Positions 8,070-16,894 of a stretch of DNA of 64,000 nt are shown here, in pieces. Within the stretch, counting starts at the first letter, position 1. Every line of letters begins with the position of its first letter. Position numbers and translations under genes: made by a program. Origin of the DNA: Actinobacteria bacterium Ga0077560 (GTDB lineage Bacteria; Actinomycetota; Thermoleophilia; Miltoncostaeales; Miltoncostaeaceae); NCBI GenBank assembly GCA_001464275.1, contig LNFL01000166.1, forward strand, positions 1 through 64,000. The letters are read 5' to 3'. A model generated the notes under the pieces. That model had not been told where the DNA came from, did not search any database, and was given only the letters and a program-made list of their open reading frames with translations.

Positions 8070-8902
8070 CTACCCCACCGGGGCCGGCGCGTGCGCCGCG
8101 GGCCTGCGGCCCCGGCGCGGCATCGTCGCCAGCGCCGAGACCGCGAGCAGTCCCACGGCGGAGAGGGCGATGGTCGCGCCCGGAGGCGTGGCGAGGTGGT
8201 AGGCCACGGTGAGCCCCCCGGCCGCCGCGGTGACCCCGAGGCCGCAGGCGGTGAGCGTCATGCCGAGCACGGTGGCGCTCCACGGATCACCAGCATCGCG
8301 ATGCTCATGAGCAGCCCCACCGACTGGAGCGACACCACCACGGCCACCGCCAGGGCGCCCAGCATGCCGAGGCGCAGGGCGCCCACGCGGATCCCGACCA
8401 GCCCGGCGTGGAGGGGGTCGAACGCGCTCGACCGAAGGTCCCGCCAGAGGACGGCGAGCAGGCAGACGGCGCCGGCCGTGAGCAGGAGATTGAGCCGCAG
8501 GTCCGCGGACGTGACGGCCGTGATGGATCCGAAGAGGTGGTGGGTGAGGTCGATGCTCACGTCGTCGGCACGGCTGAGCACCAGGACCCCGACCGCGAAG
8601 AGCGCCACCTCGGCGATCCCGATCACCGAATCGCTGCGCAGCCGGGGGTGTCGTGACAGCACCGCGATGAGCACCGCCATGAGGATGCCCGCGGCGAGCG
8701 CGCCCAGCACGATGCTCGCCCCGAGCAGGTACGCGAGCGCCACGCCGGACAGCGACGCGTGGCCCATGGCGTCCCCCAGGTACGCGAGCCGGCCGAGCAC
8801 CACCCACACGCCAACGAGCGGGCTCAGGACGCCCACCAGCAGCGCAGCGCCCAATGCGCGCTGCATGAACTCGTAGGCGTAGGGGTCGGTGAGCCAGTGC
8901 AT
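8070..8902 (-). CDS. znuB: Second zinc/manganese ABC permease, ZnuB-like (frame broken near 8283)
   Basis: An ABC-3 family permease read in two frames. From ATG 8902 it runs YEFMQRALGAALLVGVLSPLVG, then GRLAYLGDAMGHASLSGVALAYLLG, to LLMSIAMLVI. The frame then fails and resumes after about 11 missing residues (the PAATARLL-type block; about 31 bases) as WSATVLGMTLTACGLGV, ending at PAPVG before TAG at 8070. It belongs with the ATPase directly upstream and the binding protein beyond, as a second cluster 9-type importer. The break resembles those in the first znuB and in zur. Confidence 0.83.
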
Positions 8903-8904
8903 GC

Positions 8905-9630
8905 TCAGGCCGCCGCGAGCGCCGGGAGCCCGAAGAAGCGCTCCAGGCCGCGGGCGTCCAGCACCTCCCCGGGCGGCCCGTCCCCCACCACCCGGCGGTT
9001 GATGGCGATGCAGCGGTCGAAGCGCTCGCGCACGAGGGCCAGGTCGTGGGTGGAGACCATGATGGCGGTGCCCTCGTCGGCGAGCCGCCGCAGCAGGTCG
9101 ACCAGGGCGACGGTCATGCCCGCGTCCACGCCGGACAGCGGTTCGTCCAGCAGCATCACCGACGGTTCCTGCGCCAGGGCCCGGGCGATGAGCACCCGCT
9201 GGAGCTGCCCGCCGGAGAGGGCGCCGATGGGGCGGCGCTCGAGGCCGTCGAGCCCGACGCGGCTCAGGCAACGCGCGACGGCGCGCCGGTCATGCCCGTC
9301 GTTCCACGGGCGGAAGCCGCGCACCGCCCGCCGGCCCGTGGCGACGGCCTGTCCCACCGTGATCGGGAAGTCGAGCTCCACCTCCGGCCGCTGCGGCACG
9401 AACGCCGCGCCGTGCCGCCGGGTCTCGTGCACCACGATCGTCCCCTCGGCCGGGAGGCGCCCGAGCGCCGCGCGGAACAGGGTGGACTTGCCGGCGCCGT
9501 TGGGCCCCACCAGGGCGACCAGCTCGCCCTGGGCGATGCTGAAGGACGCGTCCTCGACGGCGACGTGGCGCCCGTAGCGCACGGTGACCCCGCGAAGCTC
9601 CAGGGCGGCGTGGTCTAGCCCGCGGTGCAT
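8905..9630 (-). CDS. znuC: Second zinc/manganese ABC transporter ATP-binding protein
   Basis: A 241-residue ABC ATPase. It has Walker A GPNGAGKST, Q-loop FVPQRPEV, signature LSGGQLQRVLIARAL, Walker B VMLLDEPLSGVD and switch STHDL. ELDFPITVGQAVATGRR is typical of the Mn/Zn-chelate group. The ATG at 9630 overlaps the end of the binding-protein gene by 16 bases, so binding protein, ATPase and permease are one minus-strand operon. It lacks the histidine tail seen in the first ZnuC. Confidence 0.9.
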   Translation of the reverse strand: MHRGLDHAALELRGVTVRYGRHVAVEDASFSIAQGELVALVGPNGAGKSTLFRAALGRLPAEGTIVVHETRRHGAAFVPQRPEVELDFPITVGQAVATGRRAVRGFRPWNDGHDRRAVARCLSRVGLDGLERRPIGALSGGQLQRVLIARALAQEPSVMLLDEPLSGVDAGMTVALVDLLRRLADEGTAIMVSTHDLALVRERFDRCIAINRRVVGDGPPGEVLDARGLERFFGLPALAAA

Positions 9631-10562
9631 GCGAGCCCCTTCACCAGGCGCCGCAGGTTGTCCCGCTGGATGCTGGCGTAGTCGGCGCCGGCATCCAGCT
9701 GCTCCTGGGGGATGCCCTCCACCGGGTCGAGGGCATCCGTCCTCGCGCCGATCTCGCGTGCCACCGTGTCCGCGAGCTTCCGCGGCACCAGGGTCTCGAA
9801 GAACACCGTGGTGACCCCGTTGGCCTTCGCGTACCGGGCGGTGGCGGCGAGGCTCCGCGGGTCGGGCTCCTCGTTGGGGGTGATGCCGGCGATGGGCGCT
9901 TGGCGCAGGCCGTACCGGTCGGCGAGGTAGCCGAAGGCGGCGTGGCTGGTCACCAGCACACGTCCGCGGCACCCCGCGAGCTCGCGCGCGAAGGTCCGGT
10001 CGAGGTCGCGGAGCGCTCCGAGGAACACCTCCGCGTTGGTCCGGTAGGTGTCCGCGTCCCCGGGATCCGCGGCGATCAGCCCGTCGCGCACGGCCTCCAC
10101 CATCTCGGCGTATCGCGCGGGGTCCACCCACACGTGGGGGTCACGGCGGCCGGCCAGCTCGGTGCCGTCCACCTCACCCACCACCCCGGGTACCGCGTCG
10201 TCGACCGTCCGCAGGTCGACGGAGCCCAGCAGGTCGATCGACGACCCCTCGGCGCGGTTGCCGACGGCGCGCTCCACCGACCGCTGGAAGCCGCCGCCCA
10301 GGTACAGCACCAGGTCGGCCTCCTCGAGCGCCGCGGCCGCCGTCGGGGTGAGCTCCAGGTCGTGCGATGCGACGCCCGGCGGGGTGAGGTTCGTGACCTC
10401 CACGCGATCCCCGCCGACTCGGCGGGCCGCCTCCTCGACCGGGTAGAAGGCGACGGCGACCTGCAACGGCGCGTCTGCGGTGGCCGGCTCCTCCGAGTCC
10501 CCGCACCCGGCGAGCAGGGCGAGTGCGAGCAGTCCGGCGGCGGTGGGTGCGAGTGGTCTCAA
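9615..10562 (-). CDS. znuA: Second metal (zinc) ABC transporter substrate-binding lipoprotein
   Basis: A 315-residue cluster A-I binding protein with lipobox LLAGC (Cys20). Likely metal ligands are His in GVASHDLELTP, His in RRDPHVWVDP and His in VTSHAAFGYL, plus an acidic residue late in the protein. It lacks the long His/Glu loop of the first ZnuA; a short acidic TADDAVPGVVGEVDG-like segment replaces it. It may therefore have different affinity or serve another divalent metal. A strong Fur/Zur-like box lies 23 bases upstream, shared with the divergent GTPase gene. Confidence 0.9.
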   Translation of the reverse strand: MRPLAPTAAGLLALALLAGCGDSEEPATADAPLQVAVAFYPVEEAARRVGGDRVEVTNLTPPGVASHDLELTPTAAAALEEADLVLYLGGGFQRSVERAVGNRAEGSSIDLLGSVDLRTVDDAVPGVVGEVDGTELAGRRDPHVWVDPARYAEMVEAVRDGLIAADPGDADTYRTNAEVFLGALRDLDRTFARELAGCRGRVLVTSHAAFGYLADRYGLRQAPIAGITPNEEPDPRSLAATARYAKANGVTTVFFETLVPRKLADTVAREIGARTDALDPVEGIPQEQLDAGADYASIQRDNLRRLVKGLACTAG

Positions 10563-10584
10563 TGATCCTCCCTTGAATTAGAGC

Positions 10585-10599
10585 GAGAATCATTATCAT
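10585..10599. promoter_or_regulatory. Zur/Fur box in the divergent znuA2-COG0523 promoter
   Basis: GAGAATCATTATCAT reads as TGATAATGATTCTC on the other strand, a close match to the Fur-family operator pattern (TGAnAATnATTnTCA). It is strikingly AT-rich for this genome and sits between the second znuA (start 10562) and the COG0523 GTPase (start 10655). Zinc-repressed control of both is the simplest reading. Confidence 0.8.
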
Positions 10600-10654
10600 G
10601 TTGGGGAGGGGGACGGCGCTCCCCCCGACCGCTCACCCGCAGTGAAGGAGCAGC

Positions 10655-11998
10655 ATGGCCATCACCGACGACCGCGTGCCGGTCACGGTCCTCACCGGCT
10701 TCCTGGGTTCCGGGAAGACCACCCTGCTCAACCGGATCCTCACCGAGGAGCACGGGCAGCGGATCGCCGTCATCGAGAACGAGTTCGGGGAGGTCGGCAT
10801 CGACAACGACCTCGTGATCGATGCCGAGGAGGAGATCTTCGAGATGAACAACGGGTGCATCTGCTGCACCGTTCGCGGGGACCTCATCCGCATCCTCGGG
10901 CGCCTCATGAAGCGCCGCGACCGCTTCGACCGGATCCTCATCGAGACCACCGGCCTCGCGGACCCCGGGCCGGTGGCGCAGACCTTCTTCGTGGACGACG
11001 AGATGTCGGGGCGCCTGCGGCTGGACGGCATCGTCACCGTCGTGGACGCCAAGCACGTGTGGCAGCACATCGACTCCGCCCCAGAGGTGAAGGAGCAGCT
11101 CGCGTTCGCCGACGTGGTCCTGCTCAACAAGGCCGACCTGGCCGAGGGCGAGGAGCTCGACCGGCTGGAGCGGAGGGTCCGCGGCATCAACAGCCGTGCC
11201 CGCCTGCACCGCAGCACCAACGCCGAGGGGGTCGACCTCGACGCCCTGCTGGAGGTGGGCGGGTTCAGCATCGACCGGGCCCTGGAGATCGACCCGGAGT
11301 TCCTGCAGCCGCAGTACCCGTTCGAGTGGGCCGGCATCGTGGCCTCCGACGGCCCGCTGAACCTCTCGCTCGCCGAGGGACCCGACCCGTCCATCGACGT
11401 CCTGCTGCTGCCCGTGGCGACCGCCGATGAGCCCGGCCTGGACGGCGTGCTGCGCCAGGCCACCCTCGCGTTCTCGGACGAGCCCCTGGACCTGGGCAGC
11501 AGCGGCGCACTCGTGCCGGGCCGTCTGGCGAGGATCCCCGTGGACGCGAACGGCGCCTGGGTGTCGCTGGATCTGCGGCCGGGCGTCGCGTACGCGCTCT
11601 TCACCCAGCACGGCCCGGATGAGTTCGCGATGGAGCTCGGCGGCCCCGGCGGCCTGGTGGCCCCGCTGCTGGCGCGGGAGTTCGCGCCCGACCACGAGCA
11701 CGACGCGGAGGTCACCTCCGTGGGGATCGAGCTGCCGGGGGAGCTGGATGCGGACCGGCTGAACGCGTGGTTGAGCAACCTGCTCGCCACCCGTGGTCCC
11801 GACCTCTTCCGCAGCAAGGGGATCCTGGCCGTGCAGGGCGATCCCCGGCGGTACGTGTTCCAGGGGGTGCACATGCTCATGGACTCCCGGCCCGACCGGC
11901 CGTGGGGCGACGACCCGCGCCGAAGCACGATCGTGTTCATCGGCCGGAACCTGGACCGTGCCGAGCTCATCGAGGGGTTCCGGGCATGCCTCGCATGA
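10655..11998 (+). CDS. COG0523 (CobW/ZNG1-type) metal GTPase
   Basis: A 447-residue G3E GTPase of the CobW family. It has Walker A GFLGSGKTT (15-23), the metal-binding CxCC motif at Cys68-Ile-Cys70-Cys71, ETTGLADPG as the switch region and LLNKADL as the base-specificity loop. The C-terminal CobW_C-like region ends with VFQGVHMLMDSRPDRPW. Members under Zur control deliver zinc to key enzymes when zinc is scarce, and the divergent Zur box and flanking znu genes support that role. The ATG at 10655 follows GAAGGAGCAGC. Its TGA overlaps the ATG of the WD40 gene. Confidence 0.93.
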   Translation: MAITDDRVPVTVLTGFLGSGKTTLLNRILTEEHGQRIAVIENEFGEVGIDNDLVIDAEEEIFEMNNGCICCTVRGDLIRILGRLMKRRDRFDRILIETTGLADPGPVAQTFFVDDEMSGRLRLDGIVTVVDAKHVWQHIDSAPEVKEQLAFADVVLLNKADLAEGEELDRLERRVRGINSRARLHRSTNAEGVDLDALLEVGGFSIDRALEIDPEFLQPQYPFEWAGIVASDGPLNLSLAEGPDPSIDVLLLPVATADEPGLDGVLRQATLAFSDEPLDLGSSGALVPGRLARIPVDANGAWVSLDLRPGVAYALFTQHGPDEFAMELGGPGGLVAPLLAREFAPDHEHDAEVTSVGIELPGELDADRLNAWLSNLLATRGPDLFRSKGILAVQGDPRRYVFQGVHMLMDSRPDRPWGDDPRRSTIVFIGRNLDRAELIEGFRACLA

Positions 11999-13050
11999 GG
12001 CCGGCGCGCCCGTCGCTCACCGCGCGGCCCGCACCGTCGGCGCCGTCGGTGCGATGGCGGGCCGCCGCGGCCGAGCACGTCTCCGCCGTCGCATGGGCTC
12101 CGGACGGCGCCGCGGTCGTCGCCGGGGACCTGTCGGGCGCCGTGGTGGCGCACGCCGCGGCCGACGGGTCGGGGCGCCGCCTGGGGGCGCACGACGGCGC
12201 CGTCGCGTCGGTGTCCTGGGCGACCGACGGCGGTGAGCTGGCGAGCGCCGGCGAGGACGGCGCGCTGCGCAGGTGGCGCCCCGCCGGGGGCGCCGCGGGG
12301 GAGGTCGTGCTGGGCGGCTGGGCCGACCGGTGCGCGTACTCCCCGGACGGCGCGATGCTGGCGGCCTCGGCGGGCCGGAGGCTCGTCGTCCTGGGCCGGG
12401 ACGGCGCCACCCTGACCGACACGGCCGACCACGGCAGCACGATCACCGACCTCGAGTGGGCGCCCGGCGGTGGGCGCGTCGCCGTGTCGGCGTACGGCGG
12501 GGTGACCATCTGGGAACCCGCCGCCGTCGATCCGGTCGCCCGGCTGTCATGGACCGGGTCGAGCCTCACGCTGCGCTGGAGCCCGGACGGCCGGCACATC
12601 GCCACCGGCGATCAGGACGCCACGGTCCACTACTGGATCGTGGCGGACGCGGAGGACCTGATGATGAGCGGGTATCCCACGAAGGTCACGACCCTCGGAT
12701 GGTGCGCCGACGGACGGTATCTCGCGACCGGTGGCGGCGACGCGATCACGTTGTGGGACTGCTCGGGTGCCGGACCGGCCGGTCGCCGTCCCAGGGTGCT
12801 CGACGGGGACGAGACGCTGATCACCGCGATCGCCGCACCTTCCTCAGGGTCGCTCCTGGCGGCCGGCACGGAGGGCGGATCGGTCGTCGTCTGGCGGATC
12901 GGGCCCGGTCGGGTGCCCGCACCGGTCCGGTGCGAGCTGGGTGACGAGGTCGCCGCGCTCGTGTTCAGCCCGGACGGCGCAGCGCTGGCGGCGGGCACGG
13001 CGGACGGCGTCGCGGTGATCGACCTGCGGGAACCCATCCGCGGGTCGTGA
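11995..13050 (+). CDS. WD40-repeat protein coupled to the COG0523 GTPase
   Basis: About 351 residues forming a beta-propeller. At least six blades end in WD-like steps (e.g. VAWAPDGAAVVAGDLSG, VSWATDGGELASAGEDGALRRW, LRWSPDGRHIATGDQDATVHYW, LGWCADGRYLATGGGDAITLW, VVWRIG). There is no signal peptide, so it is cytosolic, and no enzyme motif is visible; it is probably a docking platform. I chose ATG 11995 because ATGA overlaps the GTPase stop; an in-frame ATG at 11986 would add three residues. The tight coupling suggests it works with the metal GTPase, perhaps as client adaptor. Confidence 0.88.
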   Translation: MRPARPSLTARPAPSAPSVRWRAAAAEHVSAVAWAPDGAAVVAGDLSGAVVAHAAADGSGRRLGAHDGAVASVSWATDGGELASAGEDGALRRWRPAGGAAGEVVLGGWADRCAYSPDGAMLAASAGRRLVVLGRDGATLTDTADHGSTITDLEWAPGGGRVAVSAYGGVTIWEPAAVDPVARLSWTGSSLTLRWSPDGRHIATGDQDATVHYWIVADAEDLMMSGYPTKVTTLGWCADGRYLATGGGDAITLWDCSGAGPAGRRPRVLDGDETLITAIAAPSSGSLLAAGTEGGSVVVWRIGPGRVPAPVRCELGDEVAALVFSPDGAALAAGTADGVAVIDLREPIRGS

Positions 13051-13062
13051 GCGGGACGACCG

Positions 13063-13089
13063 GGGCGGGGCGGCGCGCCCGCCCCGCCC
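13063..13089. terminator. GC hairpin between convergent genes
   Basis: GGGCGGGGCG (13063-13072) pairs perfectly with CGCCCCGCCC (13080-13089) around a 7-base loop. It lies in the 39-base gap between the WD40 gene and the ABC permease, whose stops face each other. No T-run is present, so termination efficiency is uncertain. Confidence 0.55.
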
Positions 13090-14100
13090 TCACTCCCCGG
13101 GGGTGAACTGGATGGCGTTCCGCTTGCGGGCGAGCTGCGACAGCGCGACGGCCAGCACGAGCGCGCCGCCGTAGAAGAGCTGCTGGATGAAGGTGTCCAC
13201 GCCCAGCTGCTGCAGGCCGGTGATGCCCGTCGCCAGGAAGTAGACCGCCACGACCGCGCCGAAGGGGTTGAAGCGCCCGGGCTGGATCGTGGTGGCGCCC
13301 AGGAACGCGGCCGAGAAGGCCGGCAGCAGGAAGTTCAGCCCGCTGGTGGGGTCCGCGGATCCCGTGGTGCCGGCGTAGATGACCCCGGCCGCGGCGGCCA
13401 GCAGGCCGGAGGCCACCATGGCCCCCCACCGCAGACGCCCGACGTGCAGGCCCGACAGCCGGGCGACGCTGCGCCCTCGGCCCACGAACAGCAGGCGCCG
13501 CCCGAGCGCCGTGAACTCCAGCACGTAGAGCAGGATCGCGGAGAACACCAGCGCGTACCAGAAGCCCAGCGGGATGCCGAGCAGCTTGTTGATGATCACG
13601 TTGTTCACGAGATCCCCGGAGATGCCGCCCACGGTGCGCGAGTCGGAGATCCACAGCACCACGCCGGCGATGAACGTGGACGTGCCGAGGGTGACGATGA
13701 ACGAGTCGATCCCCAGGAGCACGATGAGGCCGCCGTTCACGATCCCGATGACGGCGCCCGCGGCGAGCGCGGCGAGGATCGCGATCCAGATGCTCACCCC
13801 GTGATCCACGTTCAGCAGGGCCACGATCATGGCCGACAGGCTGAGGTTCGCGGCGACCGAGATGTCGTACTCGCCGGCCACCAGGGGCACGATCAGCGCC
13901 AGCGCCAGCATCACCTGCACGGCCTGGGTGCCCAGGATGTTCACGAACATGTTGTCCGTGGTCAGGAACGTGTCGGGCCGCAGGAACCCGAACACCACGA
14001 TGGTGGCGATCCAGACCACCGGCAGGGCGAGCCGCTCCGCCATGTCGCGGCTCAGCCAGCTGCGGACCCGGGACGGGGCCTGCGCGGGGGCGGTGCTCAT
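13090..14100 (-). CDS. ABC transporter permease, ribose (CUT2/RbsC) family
   Basis: A 336-residue membrane permease with about eight to ten helices. Visible family features are MLALALIVPLVAGEYDISVAANLSLSAMIVA, the LLGIDSFIVTLGTSTFIAGV segment, and ALGRRLLFVGRGRSVARLSGLHVGRLRW, followed by LLAAAAGVIYA. CUT2 permeases carry pentoses, nucleosides or autoinducer-like molecules. The operon partners here are hydantoin/carbamoyl hydrolases, so a cyclic ureide or related nitrogen compound is a reasonable guess. The ATG at 14100 overlaps the ATPase stop (ATGA). It is the last gene of the operon. Confidence 0.9.
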   Translation of the reverse strand: MSTAPAQAPSRVRSWLSRDMAERLALPVVWIATIVVFGFLRPDTFLTTDNMFVNILGTQAVQVMLALALIVPLVAGEYDISVAANLSLSAMIVALLNVDHGVSIWIAILAALAAGAVIGIVNGGLIVLLGIDSFIVTLGTSTFIAGVVLWISDSRTVGGISGDLVNNVIINKLLGIPLGFWYALVFSAILLYVLEFTALGRRLLFVGRGRSVARLSGLHVGRLRWGAMVASGLLAAAAGVIYAGTTGSADPTSGLNFLLPAFSAAFLGATTIQPGRFNPFGAVVAVYFLATGITGLQQLGVDTFIQQLFYGGALVLAVALSQLARKRNAIQFTPGE

Positions 14101-15635
14101 GCGGAGGCCGTCCTCGCCTCGGCGCCGGCGTAGCACTGCTCGGTGATGCGGTCCTTGACCACGTCATCCCCCCTCAGCTCGCTGATCACCCGTCCCCGTC
14201 CGAACACCAGCACCCGGTCGCAGATCTGGGCGAGTTGCTCGTGGTCGCTGCTGGCGCACACCATGCTGGCGCCGGCCTCCGCCGCCGCACGGATCGTCGC
14301 GAAGATCTGCTGGCGGGCGCCCACGTCCACGCCCTGCGTGGGCTCGTGGAACAGCAGCAGCCGCGGTCCGGTGTCCAGCCACTTCGCCAGCAGGGCCTTC
14401 TGCTGGTTGCCGCCCGAGAACGCCCCGTAGTCGCTGCGGGGATTCGGCGGCCGCACATCGAAGGTCTCCATCAGCGCGCCGGTGTGGTCGTGCATCCGCC
14501 CGCGCCGCAGCCGCCCGCCCTCGCGGAACCGCGGGAGCTGGGGGAGCGTGAGGTTGTCGGTCACCGACAGGCCGCCCACCGCGCCGTCGCGCTGGCGGTC
14601 GCCGGGGATGAGGGCCATGCGCGCCGCAAGCGCCGCCGGCGGCGTCATCCGCGTGAGGTCGTGCTCGGTGCCCTCGAGGGTCAGGGTGCCGGATTCGGCC
14701 GGCCACGCGCCGGCCAGCAGGTACGGCACCGCCTCGAACCCGGACCCGGCGAGCCCGGTGAGCCCCAGCACCTCGCCGGCGGCCACGCGCAGCTCCACGT
14801 CGCGCACCCCCGGGCCCGTGAGGCCGGTCACCGTGACGGCCGGCGCCTCGCCGGTGTGGTCGCGATGGGCGCCGCTGAACTGCTCCAGGCGCCGCCCGAT
14901 GATCATCTCCACCAGAGCCGCCTCGCCGGTCTGGGAGGTCACCGCGGTGCCCGCCACATGGCCGTCGCGCAGGACGGTCACCCGGTCGGTGATCTCCCGG
15001 ATCTCGTCCAGGTCGTGCGAGACGAACAGGACGCTGCCGCCGGTGGCGGCGATCTCGCGCACCAGGGCGAACAGGTGCTCCACCTCGGTGCGCGGCAGGA
15101 AGACGGTGGGCTCGTCGAGCACCAGGATGCCGGGGCCCTCGTGCTCGGCCCGCACCTCCTCCACGGCGCGCACGATGGCCAGCAGCGCGCGGTCCACCGG
15201 GCGCAGCTCGCCCACCACGGCGGTCGGGTCCAGCCGCACGCCGTACCGGGCGAACACCTCGCGGGCCCGCCGGGCCTCCCGGCCCCAGGACAGCGGCCGC
15301 AGGTGGGATGAGCGCGCGATGAGGCCGGCGCGCAGGTTCTCGACCACCGTGAGGCTGGGCACGAGCGCCAGGTCCTGGTGCACGAACCCGATGCCGAGCT
15401 CGCGGAAGCGCCCCGGCGGCAGCGGGAGCGGCACGGGCCGTCCCGAGAACTCCAGCTCGCCGCTGTCCGGTTCGTGGAACCCGGCGAGGATCTTGATGAG
15501 GGTGGACTTGCCGGACCCGTTCTCGCCGAGCAGGCCGTGGACCTCGCCCGGCAGCACCGACAGGTCGGCGTCCGCGAGGGCGCGCACGCCCCCGAAGTGC
15601 TTGCTCACCCCGCGCAGCGACAGCGCGGGCGGCAC
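14097..15635 (-). CDS. Two-domain ABC ATPase, ribose (CUT2/RbsA) family
   Basis: About 512 residues with two fused nucleotide-binding domains. The first has GENGSGKST, FVHQDLALVP and LLAIVRAVEE in place of the usual signature, plus ILVLDEPTVFLPR. The second has a degenerate Walker A region (GLTGLAGSGFEAV), then SGGNQQKALLAKWL and LLLFHEPTQGVDVGAR, as in RbsA/MglA. Asymmetric domains are normal for this family. The start is uncertain: GTG 15635 places the domain (ALSLRGVSKHFGG) directly after it, but the frame is open further upstream. It powers the coupled permease. Confidence 0.88.
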   Translation of the reverse strand: MPPALSLRGVSKHFGGVRALADADLSVLPGEVHGLLGENGSGKSTLIKILAGFHEPDSGELEFSGRPVPLPLPPGRFRELGIGFVHQDLALVPSLTVVENLRAGLIARSSHLRPLSWGREARRAREVFARYGVRLDPTAVVGELRPVDRALLAIVRAVEEVRAEHEGPGILVLDEPTVFLPRTEVEHLFALVREIAATGGSVLFVSHDLDEIREITDRVTVLRDGHVAGTAVTSQTGEAALVEMIIGRRLEQFSGAHRDHTGEAPAVTVTGLTGPGVRDVELRVAAGEVLGLTGLAGSGFEAVPYLLAGAWPAESGTLTLEGTEHDLTRMTPPAALAARMALIPGDRQRDGAVGGLSVTDNLTLPQLPRFREGGRLRRGRMHDHTGALMETFDVRPPNPRSDYGAFSGGNQQKALLAKWLDTGPRLLLFHEPTQGVDVGARQQIFATIRAAAEAGASMVCASSDHEQLAQICDRVLVFGRGRVISELRGDDVVKDRITEQCYAGAEARTASA

Positions 15636-15667
15636 ATCGGCCGCCCGCGCGTCGGATGCGTGGGGTG

Positions 15668-16804
15668 TTACTTCAGACCCCAGAGCGTCGCGTACTCGTC
15701 GCGGAACGCGGTGCCGAAGCCCGCGCCGTCCTCGAGCGCCTCGGCCACGTTGGTCTCGTCGAACACGCGGATCGGGACGTTCGGGGTGGTCGTCGGCTCG
15801 GCGCCGGTCAGCAGACGCAGGTGCTGGTCGACGGCCGCGTAGGCGATCCACTCGAGGTTCTCGCCGACGTCCATCTCGATCACCGAGCCGGGCTTGATGA
15901 GCTTGAGGATGTCGGGAGTGCCGTTGAACGTGGCGATCTTCAGATCGTCACGCGACAGCGCCTTGATGGCGGCCTCGGTCTGCGGGGCCTGCGCGCTGTC
16001 GTACAGGTTGATCACGTAGTTGATGTCGGGGTTCGCGGTGAGCTCCGACTGGACCTGCTGCTGCAGCTTGCCGAGGTCGGCGATCGTGCTGTCGACCTTG
16101 GTGATCGTGCAGTCCGGGCAGCGGGTGGCGAACTCGTCCTCGATGCCGGTCATCATCGGCACCGTCGAGTTGACCTGGTTGATGGTGGTGACCAGGACGT
16201 TGGCCTTGCCCTCGGTCCGCACGATCGCCCAGTTCGCCAGCAGGCGGCCGGCCTGCTCGTACGGGATGTTGGTGGCGGCCGCGATGTTCGGGTCGCCCTC
16301 CTGGTTCACGTCGTACAGGTGGGTGGCGACCACCGGGATGTTCTTGCCCTTGGCCTGGGTGACCTGCGCGGACACGGCCGCGGGGTCGAGGCCGGCGAGC
16401 AGGTCGATGGAGTCGGCGTTCTTGCTGAGCGCGTCACTCACGCCCTTCGCCCATTCCGCCGGGGTGCCCTGGTTCTTGAAGACGGTGACCGTGAGGCCGG
16501 CGGTGGTGCCGACCTTCACCATGTTGTCCGCGATGGTGGTCACGAACGGGACGTTGCTCGACGCGGGCACGATCGCCAGCGTCTTGCCCTTCGCGGCGGC
16601 GGCGTCCACGGCCGGACCCGGCGCCGTGAACTCCGGCACCGCGCGGTACGTGTCGATCTCCGCCTGCGCGCCCGCGAGGTCCAGCCCGCTCGCGGCGGCG
16701 GTGGTGCCGCCCGCGGTGGAGTCCTCGTCGTCCCCGCACCCTGCGACCGCGACGGCGAGCGCCGCGACCATCACAAACGGCAGCCAACGGCGCCGTACTC
16801 TCAT
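15668..16804 (-). CDS. ABC transporter substrate-binding lipoprotein, ribose-type (periplasmic-binding protein family 1/4)
   Basis: 378 residues with signal MRVRRRWLPFVMVAAL and lipobox AVAGC. The mature part follows the sugar-binding fold: KTLAIVPASSNVPFVTTIADNM at the first strand, a hinge near TTTNQVN-like TTINQVNSTVP, GIEDEFATRC, and YVINLYDSAQAPQTEAAI. A CPDC pair (ATRCPDCTI) may form a disulfide. The ligand is not predictable from sequence. Its place between the hydantoinase genes and the ABC ATPase suggests it captures the substrate degraded by those enzymes. Confidence 0.88.
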   Translation of the reverse strand: MRVRRRWLPFVMVAALAVAVAGCGDDEDSTAGGTTAAASGLDLAGAQAEIDTYRAVPEFTAPGPAVDAAAAKGKTLAIVPASSNVPFVTTIADNMVKVGTTAGLTVTVFKNQGTPAEWAKGVSDALSKNADSIDLLAGLDPAAVSAQVTQAKGKNIPVVATHLYDVNQEGDPNIAAATNIPYEQAGRLLANWAIVRTEGKANVLVTTINQVNSTVPMMTGIEDEFATRCPDCTITKVDSTIADLGKLQQQVQSELTANPDINYVINLYDSAQAPQTEAAIKALSRDDLKIATFNGTPDILKLIKPGSVIEMDVGENLEWIAYAAVDQHLRLLTGAEPTTTPNVPIRVFDETNVAEALEDGAGFGTAFRDEYATLWGLK

Positions 16805-16894
16805 CCTGATCCCCCCTTGCCGGTGAAACGACCGGCTGACTCTATGGCTCGGCTCGGACGGGCGGCAATGGCGATGCCCATGCGATTTCCCGCG

